Part shown: piece by piece, positions 30,621 through 42,600 of the stretch
How the letters are laid out: the number at the start of each line of letters is the position of its first letter
How positions within the stretch are numbered: the first letter of the stretch is position 1
Source of the DNA: Plantago major
Lineage: Eukaryota > Streptophyta > Magnoliopsida > Lamiales > Plantaginaceae
Direction of reading: 5' to 3'
DNA: 64,000 bases
Assembly (NCBI GenBank): GCA_026545765.1
Contig: CM048840.1
Location: 43,854,959-43,918,958, forward strand
The notes under the pieces: model-generated
Databases searched by the model: none
Told to the model about the DNA's origin: nothing
What the model saw: the letters and a program-made list of their open reading frames with translations, nothing else
Made by a program: the position numbers and the translations under genes

Positions 30621-31695
30621 GGGCAAATTTCTTATGGTACCCCTTAAATTGGTGGCAATAACAGATTCACCCCTTCTATTCGAACAATAACAGTTGCATC
30701 CAAAATGTTGAACTGAGGGAATTTCGATATTACAGATATGCCCAATAGTCAAACCTTGTGATGACATGGCTTTGGCGTTATTGTCATCTGAAGTTGAAAA
30801 TAATAACGAAATTGCCATTGAATTAATTGATTTTAGACTTTCTTTATTTCTTTTTCTCTATTTTCTTTTGTTTTTGATTTTCTTTTTTCTTCATTTATTT
30901 AGTTACTAAAGGTTACTGGACTTGGATGTAATTAATGTAACAAATTTGGGGAAGTTGATGTAATTGGGGGTCAAATGAATATCCAAATTTTTTTTGGGCC
31001 CAACTAGTTATTATCCATTTTCTTTTAAAGTTCAATTTAGTCCCAATAACATTTTTAATTTTGCAATTAAGTTTGTTAAATTTTCAATTGTAAGGGTTTT
31101 GAGTTTCCAAAAGTTCAAATTTAGTCCCTGAAACTATGAACCGAATCCAAATAACAATCAAATCATCACAGATTCAACGAAGAAGATGATCGGAGTCAGA
31201 ATGATTCACCGATCGAGTCGCAAAGCTCCAATGAGTTATGTATCACGTCCCGATCAAGTCAGAAATTGTAGCTCCACCGGAGCTGTTAAAAGCTTCAATT
31301 GGGGCTCTCGGTAGCCCCAATCAGAACATCCCAATTGAATTAACCGGTGCCGGAATTTATAAAGTATAGAGGGAAAAGAAGAACATGATTATTGGTGGTG
31401 TTCTTGCAAGAAATGGTAGGGAAGAAGAAGAACGGAAGTGAAGAAGAAGAGTAAGAAGATGGGTTTTTTTTTTCCTTTTACCTTTTATTTAATCAACAAA
31501 ACTATTTAATTAGTTTTTTGCTTTTCTTTCATAGTTGAGAGTAAATAATTGCAACATGTCAAGAGAGAGAAGGAAATTGTCATGAGAGAGAAACCGATTT
31601 TGGTCAACTCCAGGGGGTATTTGTTATTGTTTGATCATAGAAGGGGCCAATCTGTTTAGGGGGCAAATTTAAGGGGTACCATTTGTAATTTTCTC
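30621..31695. mobile_element. non-autonomous Mutator-like element, 1,075 bp, 9-bp target duplication
   Basis: Identical 9-mers TTTCTTAAA flank it (30,612-30,620 and 31,696-31,704). The sister block has a single TTTCTTAAA at 22,550-22,558. Ends are inverted: GGGCAAATTTCTTATGGTAC on the left, GAGAAAATTACAAATGGTAC from the right, both continuing CCCTTAAATT. The 9-bp duplication is diagnostic of Mutator-like elements. No transposase is present. About 31,130-31,340 is less AT-rich and may be captured host sequence. Confidence 0.9.
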
Positions 31696-32313
31696 TTTCT
31701 TAAATTGAAGACAAAATCAACAAATTATACAAATAATTAAGTGGGCACATGCAAAGCCAAAATTCAATTAAAAATAATCATATAGATGAATCACTTAGAG
31801 TGGCTGGGGAACCCTAATGAGTGAAGTTATACATTTTAAAGTTATATTATTACAGATTAAATTAACTCATATTTATTACGAAGTTATATTGCATAAAATG
31901 ATTGGCCATTTTTTATTTTGCAGGGAGACTGAGATGAAATAAATTTTTAGATGGACACTCAACAATTTTTGTTAACCGCATACGAAAAGTATAACAAGAT
32001 ATCACACAACAAGATTGTTTTGTTTGAAACATCAACTTTTTAAATCAATAACTACCCAAAAAATAAAAAGAGCATATAAGATACGACTCTTACAAGAGTC
32101 AGGGACACTATTGAGCACATGTCGGACTATATCTTACTACACTAGAATTACGTCATTTCTTTTACTATATAAAAGAGAACTCCTTGAAAGCATTTTTTAC
32201 ACCAATTAATTTATTTTGACCATGGATTGATTTTGACCACTTCCAACATAATAGGGGAAAAGGAAAAAAAAATAAAAAATACAACATAAACCCACGCCCT
32301 GAAGATTTTGACG

Positions 32314-33965
32314 ATTAGGAATATCGGTTTAGATTTTGATCAGCAACCTAATGACTTATCTTAGCTCAGAAAGGTGGTTAGTACTCTTGGTTCACTTGAA
32401 CACTGTAAAAGAGGAAACTCACTAAGTATGATAGTCTAGCCAATCTTGTATAGGATATTAGGTCTCTGAATGTAATTTTTATTTTCTAAAAAGAAGACCA
32501 AGAAGAAGGCATCCAGCATGAAAAGTTCAAAGGATTTGAAGATTTGAAGATCGCATAAGATTGTCAAGACAAAGGTTTCAGATATTTATGACCGTATATC
32601 TTAAAGACACAAGCATTTTTAAATAAACAAAGGTTGCAAAAAGATATCCGAGAAATAAAAGGTTTCGAGATTTAGGAAAGTGCCCACAGATATCTACGCT
32701 TAGATACCTTGGACATAAACTATGTTTCTGAAAAGAAATATATTATAACAAGTTGTTTCAACAAGTGATATCTGGAGTTGTGATAATCTCTTGAAAAGGA
32801 CGTACACAGCATCAGAGAAATCTGATAGCATAAAGATCTCTGATACCATGCATAGTTCCGTTGGCACTATAGGACAAAAATATAGTACAATGCATTAAAT
32901 GCGCGGACAGAGATGTCTGAACAAAAATGGTAGCTTCTAAAGAAGAAGACAAACGATTACAAGATTATACTCAGATATCAATAGTTTGAATTTGATTTAA
33001 GCCTAACGGATACTATTCAAACGGCACTCAAATTCATCTATGAATATCAACACTTAGACTGCTTGAGAACACACCTTAGAACACACAGAAAATAGAACAC
33101 TGAACTTACATTGATTACTCTCACAAGCTCTCTCAAGCACACTACTTACCTTCAAGCTTTTTGTTGCGACCAAAGCTCTTGATTCTAAGTAGCACAAAAG
33201 TTCTAAGTGTCCCGATCCTTAACAAGCATTGTTATTTGTGAAAGAGTTGAACTAAGATTTCATATCTGAGATTCATTCTCTTGAACACTTATCATAGACT
33301 TGGGTCAGTAAAGAACAGGATACCATACATTGCAAAGTGTATTAAGTATACTTGATTCATAGAGCTATCTGCATAACTGAACAAGTTATTAAAGAAGCTC
33401 ACCTGACAAACTATCTTAAACCAACACCTTAATTGGCGTGGAGTACAGGAAGTACTTAGTTTGGGAAACTAAGGAATAACTCCAAGGTTATCGAAAGATA
33501 GGAAGTACTTAGTTTGGGAAACTAAGGAATAGCTCATAAGGTTTCGAGCATGAAGTACTTCAGAAAGCCGGGAATAACTCGTGGGGACACTTTGGGAACC
33601 TAGTGTATTTAGGAATCAAGAGAAGATACTTGTAAGGTTACCTCATTTATCTGTCTTAGTGGATTCTAGGTCTGAGAAAGGCCGAAGTGGATTAGTTGAA
33701 GGATTACGCCACCTTCAGATACCACTATAAAAAGACTTGTGTTACTTACTTTCTGCATGTTATTTCTTGATTAATTTACCTTACAAAGTATTTACACCTA
33801 TCTTGCTGAGCACGTGCACTTATCACAGAAAAGTCTTCCGCTCTCTGAAATTAAGTATCAGAAATCTTCACAGGTATCTGAGAAACCGTGTTTATCGACA
33901 AATGTTTTAAAAGACTATTCACCCCCCCCCCCCAGTCTTTTACTTTGCCGTTATCTGTACCAACA
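32314..33965 (+). repeat. copia copy 1, 5' LTR (1,652 bp)
   Basis: Starts ATTAGGAATATCGG and ends GCCGTTATCTGTACCAACA. TATAAAAAG at 33,726-33,734 is the probable promoter. In the 3' LTR the same site reads CAATAAAAAG. A C run (33,922-33,933) near the end is variable in length among LTR copies. Confidence 0.85.
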
Positions 33966-33966
33966 A

Positions 33967-33981
33967 GTGGATCAGAGCGGG
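33967..33981 (+). other. copia copy 1 primer binding site
   Basis: GTGGATCAGAGCGGG, a decayed form of TGGTATCAGAGC, which pairs with plant initiator tRNA-Met, just after the LTR. Confidence 0.7.
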
Positions 33982-34082
33982 AGGTTCCCAAGCCTTCTGC
34001 ACTGAACCTAGATCCCAGATAAGTGCCCACTAACTGCTTTTCACCTACACTTGATTAGTTTGTTTAGTGTGTTTGCAGCAGG

Positions 34083-35396
34083 ATGTCTTTAAGTGACGCC
34101 CCAATTCTCAAGCCAGAGAATTACGAGAAATGGAAGAACAACATGATGCTCCACCTAGAAGCCATCAGTGACGAAATGATCGACGTGATAAAGAATGGCC
34201 CAATAGTCATTCAACAACTCAATCAAGTCATAGAGGTTTCAAATGGTAGAGACAGAGAACAAAGCGATGGGTCTTCACAGACAGATGTGTCAACCAGTGG
34301 AAGACCTGCCAGTCAAGTTATTTACGAACCAAAGCCCAGAGAGCTCTAGACATCGGAAGATGCCAAGAGAAATCGACTGGATGGTCAGGCCCGTAATATC
34401 ATCATACGTTATACTCCAGAGCACATACAGTGTAAACTGTGGGGTGCAAAAACGGCGAAAATGGCCTGGCAACTGATTGAACAAATTTGTACCGGCACTG
34501 AGAAAACGAAGGAAAATAAGTTCGATGTTTTGAAGCTCAAATTCTAAAACTTTAAACAAGGTCCCATAGAGACTCTTGAAGAACTAGATTTCCGATTTAC
34601 AACACTTATGAGTGACATGGCTGCACTTGGTGAAAGTAATAGATATACCCAGTCAGAAAAGATTAAGACTATTGTGAGAAGTCTAAATCATAACTGGGAG
34701 CACACAAAGTTTTTCTACTTTAACCAAGGAATGCCAGATATCACTCAAGTGGAACTTTTCTCTCACCTTGCCACTGTTGACTATGAGACAACTCAAAGAG
34801 AACAAACAACTGAAAAGTTGCAGAATGTTGCTCTAGTTGCTCAAGGAACTTCTGAAAAGAAAGAAAGCAAGGAGGTGATTGAGGATGCTCTTGCTTTAAA
34901 GCAAATGAGAAAATATGTCATTCGAGAGATTGAGAGAAGAAAAGCCAAAGAGAAGCTGAAAAAGCATCTAGTCTCAAACTATCACCAGTACAAATATATG
35001 CAAAGCTCGCTGAACAAGCTGGGCCAGAAAGCATCAAGCACTGAGGAAGCAGAAATAGAAAATAATATATGTTTCTATTGTCAGAAACCTGGTCATTTTA
35101 AGAAGGATTGTCCCGCCTTCAACAAACTAAAGACAGGTGACAAGAAAGATAGAAGAATCTTCAAGAGAAGTCAGAAAGCTATGCTCACTGAAGAAAGGAA
35201 AAAGATTCAACTTCAACTGGATGCTCTAGATATTGAGTCTGATTCTGAGGATGAAGATTCAGATGATTCCACACTGCCTTCTCCAGAAATGTGCGGTGTT
35301 TCTCATGAATTGATTGACTTTGGTCAAAAGAATAAAGAAGTGTGTGGAATGGATGAAGAAATCTTTCCAGAATCTCCAACATTGAACCTTGTCTAA
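34083..35396 (+). pseudogene. copia copy 1 gag with zinc knuckle
   Basis: ATG at 34,083 (MSLSDAPILKPENYEKWKNN), the standard start of copia Gag (UBN2-type). After a stop near 34,349 and a stop at about 34,545 it continues from 34,608 as MSDMAALGESNRYTQSEKIK. It then carries a basic helix and the CCHC knuckle CFYCQKPGHFKKDC (about 35,070-35,112), ending in an acidic tail. Gag forms the particle and binds RNA. The terminating TAA (35,394-35,396) overlaps the next ATG by one base. Confidence 0.8.
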
Positions 35397-36210
35397 TGGC
35401 TGATGAGGTAACACATACTTCCTGTTATACTTATGAAAATGATGAGGAAGGAATTAAAGATCTGGAACATCTCAGAAGAGAACTTTATCTCTACGAAAGA
35501 GAATTTTTGATGATCCGAGCTAGAGCAGAGATCCTTGAAGAAGAAAAGAATTCTCTTGTAAAGGAAAATTCACAAATACTCAAGATATCTGAGAAAAAGG
35601 ATGCTGAAAATGCATTTCTCAAGGCTCAGATATCTGAGACTGAAAAGTCACTTAAAGAAGCATTGGCCAAACTTCAAAAGAAATATGAAGATCTTCTTTC
35701 TGAGAATGAAGAGCTCAAAAAGAAAGAACTATATTTTCAATCTTATGCCAAAGCTAGTGACACTCTTACTGAAGTTCAACAGAGAGGACTTGGTCGACAC
35801 ACACGTGCAGCCTACCACTCTGAATAAGAGTAATGAAAGACGAACATTTGTCAGTGCTCAGCAAGGTGATTCCCAAACAACCTTCAGTATCGGTCAGAAA
35901 GCTAAGGTTGTTGACAAAGGAAAGGCAGTTGCGACCAAACTTTTGTGGGAAAAAACAAGTCCCAAGGAAAATTGTTAGGAATGTTTCTGAAAAGAAACAC
36001 AACACTGAAAAGTGCAATCACCCACAGTGTTATGTCTCTCAGAAAGGAAAAATTGCAGAAGCTGACAAATTCTCCTATGTCACATTTTCTGGAAAGAAAA
36101 TAGACTACCCAGAGACTAGCAAAGTCACGAGGAAAGATCTCGACAGCACTGTGTGCTCGAAATGGTATCGCTATAAAGTTATCGGGAAACAACTTGCTCG
36201 TGAGTAGTAA
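35396..36210 (+). pseudogene. coiled-coil linker between gag and protease
   Basis: Frame 35,396-35,827 is a continuous heptad-rich coil (LEHLRRELYLYEREFLMIRA, ILKISEKKDAENAFLKAQIS) like the coiled coil reported in Sirevirus Gag. Sequence in shifted frames continues to about 36,210 with a Cys/His-containing stretch. The minus-strand copy has the same order (61,690-60,870). Confidence 0.6.
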
Positions 36211-36589
36211 CAAGAGCAAGAATGATGGTTAAAGGCTAGAATTTCACAAAGAATTATCAAGTGGAAGATGAATCAAGCCATCGAAAATTTGAATGCTGTA
36301 CTAGAAGAAATCGCTAGGAAAGTTAAGTTTTCGAGAAGGCATCGTAAACCGACAGTATCCGAAAGCACCAAATGAATCACCAAGGAACACACCAAGGAAG
36401 AAAATAGTTCTTAATAACAATGATACTAATCATTTAACTAGAATTCTCCTTATGTTCTCGCTAGACAAAAGAATGTTCCAAGAAATTCATTCAAAATGGA
36501 TTCCTCCGAAGATTCTTTAGTCCAGATGGTTCCATTGTTGGTATGAGAACCTAACCTCCTGCTTGTTTTGTGCGTAACACTCTAAAGAC

Positions 36590-38518
36590 TAATCCAAAGT
36601 GGCATTTTGATAGTGGATGGGAAGCACATGACAGAGACAAAGCAAATCGATTGACAACAAAAAGTGCATTGATGGACCAATTATCGTGTTTGTCGAGGAG
36701 ATGAAAATCCAGCCATAGGATTTGGCAATCTGAAGTTTGGAGGCCTTACAATCTCTGAAGTACTACATGTAAAGGGATTGAAATATAATCTCCTAAGCAT
36801 GAGTCAACTAGTAGACAAAGGTTACACTGTCAAGATCAAGTGAAAACTATGCAAAGTGATTGACAATGAGTCAAAGCAGACAGTCTTGGTCGCAAGGCGT
36901 AAAGGAAATCTTTTGTCATTGATTAGCATCCGCCACAATCAAGAATGTCTCATGGTGAGTCAATCTGCCACATCAAGAAAAATTGTCTATGGCATAAAAG
37001 AATGAGTCACTTGAATTTCAAAACTCTGAACAAGCTAGCCAAGAAAGAGTTGGTGGTTGGTTTACCCAAAATGGCATATAGAAAATGGGAAAACAATCCA
37101 AAACATCTTTCAAGTCTAAAACTAGACATTCTAGTTAAAGGCCACTGCAAATGTTACATATGGATATTTTTGAATCCTCTGTAACTAGTTATGCAGGAAA
37201 GAAGTATGGTCTGGTTGTTGTTGATGATTACTCAAGATTCACTTGGGTTGTCTTGGGTTGTCTTTCTCAAACACAAATCTGATGCATGGATTGAGATACC
37301 CAACTTGCTGAATAAGCTTGAAGTCATGAAAAATGACAAGGTATCTCAGAATCGAAAGGCACTATGGTAATCGAAGTTTGTGAACCAGTACATAAAAGAA
37401 TTTTGTACCTGCAAAGGTATACAGCATCAACTATCTTCCGTAAGAACACCACAACAAAATGGTGTTGTTGAAAGGAAGAATAGGACCCTAAAAGAAGCGG
37501 CAAGAACAATGCTCACGACATCAAATAAGTGAAATCTATTGGGTTGAAGTCAAACACACCGCTACACTCAAAATAGATGTTTGATTAACAAACACCATGA
37601 CAAAACTCCTTACGAGCTTTTCATTGGTAGACCCCTAGTATCAAACATCTAAGGGTGTTTGCGTATGTTTTGTTCTTAACAATGGAAAAGAATACTTGAG
37701 AACGCTTTCAACCAAAGGCGATGAAGGAGTATTTCTTCACTCCGAACAACAAAGCCTATAGAATCTACACCAAAAGAACGCAAAAGATTGAGGAATCTGT
37801 TCGTGTAGTATTCTATGAAGGAAACAAGAAAATACTCTTGAATGATGATCTCTCATATAGGTTCAAAGAATTGATGATTAAAGATTCTAAAAAAGGATCC
37901 TCAAAAGGAAACAATTCTATTGTTCAATTAGGGGATGAATCTGACGTTGAAAAGAAACCATTGCTTAGTAACAACCAGATGACTCTAAGACATGATGAAG
38001 AATTTCCTATGAGAATTCCAGAAATGGAACTAGTTACTGAGAACCTTCATCATGTAGAGCTGTCTGAAAATGAGATTGCAATGCAAGATCCAGATATCCC
38101 TAACACTGAAAGAGTGTCAGATATCCATGGAATTTCACATGTATCAGATATCTCAGATACTGTACAAGTATCTCATCAAGATCATATTGATTCACATTCA
38201 AATCAAAATGATATTGATCCTACTAGTTCAAAGCCCATTATGAAATGGATAAGAAATCATCCTGCAAAGGATGTGATCGGTCCGTTAGACCAAGGAGTTA
38301 GAACTAGAAGAGCAATCGCTGAAAATTCAAATTGTCTCTATGGATGTTTCATCTCAAATATTGAACCAAAAACTATAGAAGAAGCATTAAAGGATCAAGA
38401 TTGGATCTCTGCAATGCAAGAAGAGTTGGATCAATTTGAGAGAAACAAAGTCTGGAAACTAGTTCCATTTGTTGACGGAATATCTGTATTTGGAACCAAG
38501 TGGGTTTTCAGAAAATAA
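36590..38518 (+). pseudogene. copia copy 1 protease and integrase, broken
   Basis: The protease active site WHFDSG lies near 36,600-36,618. The integrase zinc-binding region is [20 protein letters not shown] (about 36,975-37,050). The catalytic core is scattered over frames: [29 protein letters not shown]. The post-integrase linker 37,721-38,518 is intact, with the start of RT ([32 protein letters not shown]) at its end. Many stops, inactive. Confidence 0.8.
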
Positions 38519-38830
38519 TGAATGAGTCTGAATATATTGCTGCTGGGTGTTGTGCTTCACAGATATTGTGGATACAACAACAACTCAGAGACTTATGGAC
38601 TCAATGAAGAGAAAAATCCCATTTTATGTGACAGCACAAGTGTATTGCCATAACTCAGAATCCTAAGTTTCATGCAAGGACAAAGCACATTGATGTTAGA
38701 CACCACTTCATCAAAGACCATGTTGAAAAAGGCAATATAGAGATACTCAAGATTGGCACTGAAGACCAACTTGCAGATATCTTCAATAAGCCATTACAAG
38801 AAAGTAGATTCTCAAATTTTAAGACATAGT
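38519..38830 (+). pseudogene. copia copy 1 RNase H tail after a ~1.06-kb RT deletion
   Basis: RT stops after WVFRK and the sequence jumps to [21 protein letters not shown], the end of RNase H, then [20 protein letters not shown] and EDQLADIFNKPL. Copy 2 has about 1,060 bp between these points (58,540 to 57,480). The catalytic YVDD and most of RNase H are therefore gone. The breakpoint shares CTG with both parental sides. Confidence 0.85.
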
Positions 38831-38849
38831 CTCGACTAATGGAGCTACC

Positions 38850-39468
38850 AAAGAATCGAAAAGTTCGATATCTCAAGAAGATATCAAAGGAGAGAAAACA
38901 GAACTCGAACGGTATCCAGAGAAGAGGAATCGAACGGGATCCGAAAAGAGGAATCGAACGGTATCCGTAAACCAAAGGCTAAAGGGTAAAATAGCTATTT
39001 GAAGATTTCTCAGACGGTACTCGATATCTAGATCACTCAAAGGAGGGGGGAACACAAAAGAGAGTAGTACAACTGTGTACAATCAACTACTACCTTGAAA
39101 TTTGTATTATTTCTATCTTTGTGTAAAACTGTGAAAAGACATCAAGTATAAGATAGACTCAGATACAAACAGTACTCTCATTCACACTGAAACGTGATTC
39201 AGATAGCTAATAGCCAAACTTCATTAAATGGGCACAATTACAATTGTTGATTGTGATCATTGCTGAAAAAGCAATGGTGACCCTTGATGAAATGGGGAAT
39301 TGATCTTAACGGTGGAGATAAATTCTCTGTAAATAGTGGACTGTTGAAATTCAGACGTGGCCCACTATGCATTTAATGCCGAACAAAATTTTACCCACGC
39401 CATCGCAATTCATGTACACGTATATACAAAACCAATTTGTATGTATATGTTTGTTTGAATTAAAATTG
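38850..39468. other. pol-ORF3 spacer; no gene seen
   Basis: Contains a short imperfect tandem repeat (AGGAATCGAACGG.ATCCG, 38,912-38,970) and the leader region upstream of the ORF3 TATA box. Confidence 0.5.
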
Positions 39469-39480
39469 CTATATATATAG
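39469..39480 (+). promoter_or_regulatory. internal TATA box upstream of ORF3, copy 1
   Basis: CTATATATATAG lies 171 bp before the ORF3 ATG. It is followed by a CT-rich leader with ACACTCAGACTTGCAC and CAAATCTCTTTCAAACTTTC. The same 12-mer occurs at 56,555-56,566 upstream of ORF3 in copy 2. Confidence 0.5.
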
Positions 39481-39650
39481 GATTTTGGCAAAAGAAATCA
39501 CTTTCGCCTAATCCAACACTCAGACTTGCACAAGAATAGCAAAAACCATTCTTCAACCTCTGCAAATCTCTGTTAGTTTTTCTGCAAAGAATCACTAATC
39601 TCTCACCCAAATCTCTTTCAAACTTTCAAACACTTGCACTATATAAAGAG

Positions 39651-42600
39651 ATGGCTCCTAAACGTTCGTCCACCCAGAAATCCCAATCTTATACCACTGG
39701 TACTTTTGAAAAGCAAGCACCAGAGTTGGTTATAGTGAACAATCGATTGGTAGGAGACTTTAATCCCGATCATTGGACTTCAAACCACAAAATGATTTGG
39801 GGTGGTGCTATGATTGAGGAATACCTCACGGCTGCTGTTGAAAAGCAAGCCTATAGGAAACTGATTCTTGACATGCTCGAAAAGGCACAAATCAAGGGTT
39901 TTCTATCAGCTTTTCCAAGTGGAATTTCTTCACTGGATGTGTTAGAATTCTACAATAACTCCAGGATTATATCCTATGTTTCTGAAGGCACTGCAATAGT
40001 TTCTATCAAAACTAAGGTCCAAGGAAAGGAAATCCTTTTGGACATAACAAATTTCTGTAAGTTGTTTGATCTTCAAAATCTTGGAAAGGATTTTGAAATA
40101 GACACCAAGGATGAATATCTCCTTGAAGGTGTAAAACAGCTGTACAGTGGTGTGTGTGACACTGACAAACAAGATACACCCACTGATTTCAAGCTTGTCG
40201 ACATCGTAACCATATCCGCTGTTCATCGATGTGTCAGATGCATTCTTCACAGATGCTTTGATGGTCTACAAGGAGGTGCTGACCAAATAAGCCAAGAACG
40301 CTGGATGATGAAGTTCTTGTTGCAACAACAACACAAAAGGCTGGAAAACCCTTTCAATTGGGGCAAGTACGCATTTATGAAGTTTGTGAAGAAGATTCAA
40401 GGCTTCGAGCCTAAAATCGCTAAGGGACTTGCTGAGCCAAAGGCCAAAGTAAGTTATGGTCTAAAGATATGCTACTTGCTAGAGAAGCTTGGCATTGAGC
40501 TCAGAGAGAAGGCTGACATAGCCAACAGTAACCTACTCTACAAATATGAGTATAGAACTTGATGAAAAAGGTTACTGGATCTTAGAAAGGTTCCAAGAAG
40601 CGAAAGACTGAAGAGGTATCTAAGGGAAAGGTTGCGACCAATAAGCCCAGAACTTCTCGAAAGAAGACTGTTGGTAAATCAGATGACACACTCATTGAGG
40701 GTATCGATTCCCAGATACCTGCAGCCACTACTGATGAACTCATCAATGCTGCAAAAGAGGTATCGACTACTGAACAAATAGACTCATCAAGAGAAAGTGC
40801 TTTCAGAAATGCCAAAACTACTGTCAAAAGCCTTGCTGATGAACTTATCAATACTGCTAAAGGATGTAGTGATAGATACCAAGCCCTATCTGCAGAAACC
40901 GCAGGGATTATGGACCAATGGCCTAATGTCGATGAGAGCTCTGACAATGAAGATGATGATTTAGTCATCTCTCAAGTCCTAGAGAAATAAAAAAGGGCTA
41001 AGGTTACTGAAAAAGTAACTAGTGTAGAGGTATCTGAAGAAGAACTCGCACTACAAAGTTCCGAACAAGCACTGCTTCAAAGGTTGTCAAGAAGCAACTT
41101 TGTCCAAGGTCACTGGACAAATTACACCGTCAGAGCAAGAAAGACTGAAGCATATTGAAGATGCTCTGATGAGTGATAGCTTAGTGTTGGAGGATACTGC
41201 CATTGCCTCAACACTCAACAGTCTGTCTCAAGCACAACAACCACAATAGCCAGATGTGGATACTGCTGAAATGGTACTTGAGTTACAGATACCAGCATCT
41301 TTCATTGCTGAAGAAAATCCGGTAAAAGAACAGGTTTCCCAACTCAATATGAGGGATCAAACTGAGGCATCTACTCAAAATGATCAATCAGGGGAGGCAA
41401 CCGAGTCAGATACTGTGAAAGGTCCAAGCACCAAACTTCCAACAAAAAAGTGGTCCAAGACCAATGCATGGAAACTTCACAAGTTCCAGAGACCAGTCAG
41501 CCTGACAAAGCTCAGGTAGCTGAATGGTTTAACTCTTTACTTGTGATAACTTATGCCTAAATCTTGTTACTTATTATAATTTCTTTGTTACAGGCTGACT
41601 TAGAAACACAACAACAAGAGGAAGCTGCAAAGTTTACCTCAGCATCTGAGAAGGAGGCTTCCATAGCTTCACCACTTATGGAACAGGAGCCTGTCTTACA
41701 AGTAGAAAATGGTTTCTTAAAGATATAACTCAGATATGTGCTTTATACACTTGACCAATAAGTGTTTGTTTCTAATAGGCTCCAACTGAGAAGAAAAATG
41801 AAGAGACTGAAAAGTCTCTTCAGAGAGGAATCCAGAGACTTCCAAGGTCTCTGAAGAACGAGTATCTGAACCTTCTGAAGAGAAGGTATTTCATTCAGAT
41901 ATCTATATTCTTCAATGAACAAATCTCTGATCATTTTTCTCAAACTAAAACATTCTACTTAACAGGTTCAAAAAGAAGTAGAAGTTGTTGAGGAGTTGCC
42001 CACTCAATCCTCACAACATATGGAAATTGATGAGGCATCAAGGCCTTCATCACAAGAAAAGATTCCAGAGATTGCACAAGTCTCTGAGAGACAAGTATCT
42101 GAGCCTCCAACGGAGGTAATTGACCTCTCAGATATCTGACTTGTCAATAAAAATTTTCTTGATAAAATTTCCTAAGTGTTATGTTTCTGATCTCAGGTTC
42201 AAGCAGAAAGAAAGGTTGATGAGGACTAGACTACCAAGTCCCCACCTCACAACAAGATATCTGAGGAACCCCCTACCTCAGTAGTACAAGTCTCTGAGCC
42301 TGATGTAATCATTCAGGTAACTCGGAAACCTAACTACACAAATACTCAAATATCTACACAAGTTCTTAATCTAACTCAAAACTCTTTCTTTCAGGCTCAA
42401 ACAAGTGTGCAAAAGGCTTCTGCATTCTCAACAGAAGATCTACTCACATTCTTCAAGAACCACACACTAAAGAAACATCTCAAGTGTTTCAGAAAGTGGC
42501 AAAAACTTAGAAGCTCAGATCTAACTAAATTAACAAAAGTGACTGATCACCAATTGGGAAGAGTCAGAGCTTTTGACTTGGAGAATTATGTCCATGCTAT

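Larger units (their letters stand above)
30131..32158 (+). repeat. duplicated block, copy 2, carrying a Mutator-like insert
   Basis: Matches 22,075-23,010 on both sides of the insertion 30,621-31,695. The RNase H-like fragment (30,135-30,440) has the same frameshift as copy 1, so it was already broken before duplication. Confidence 0.85.
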
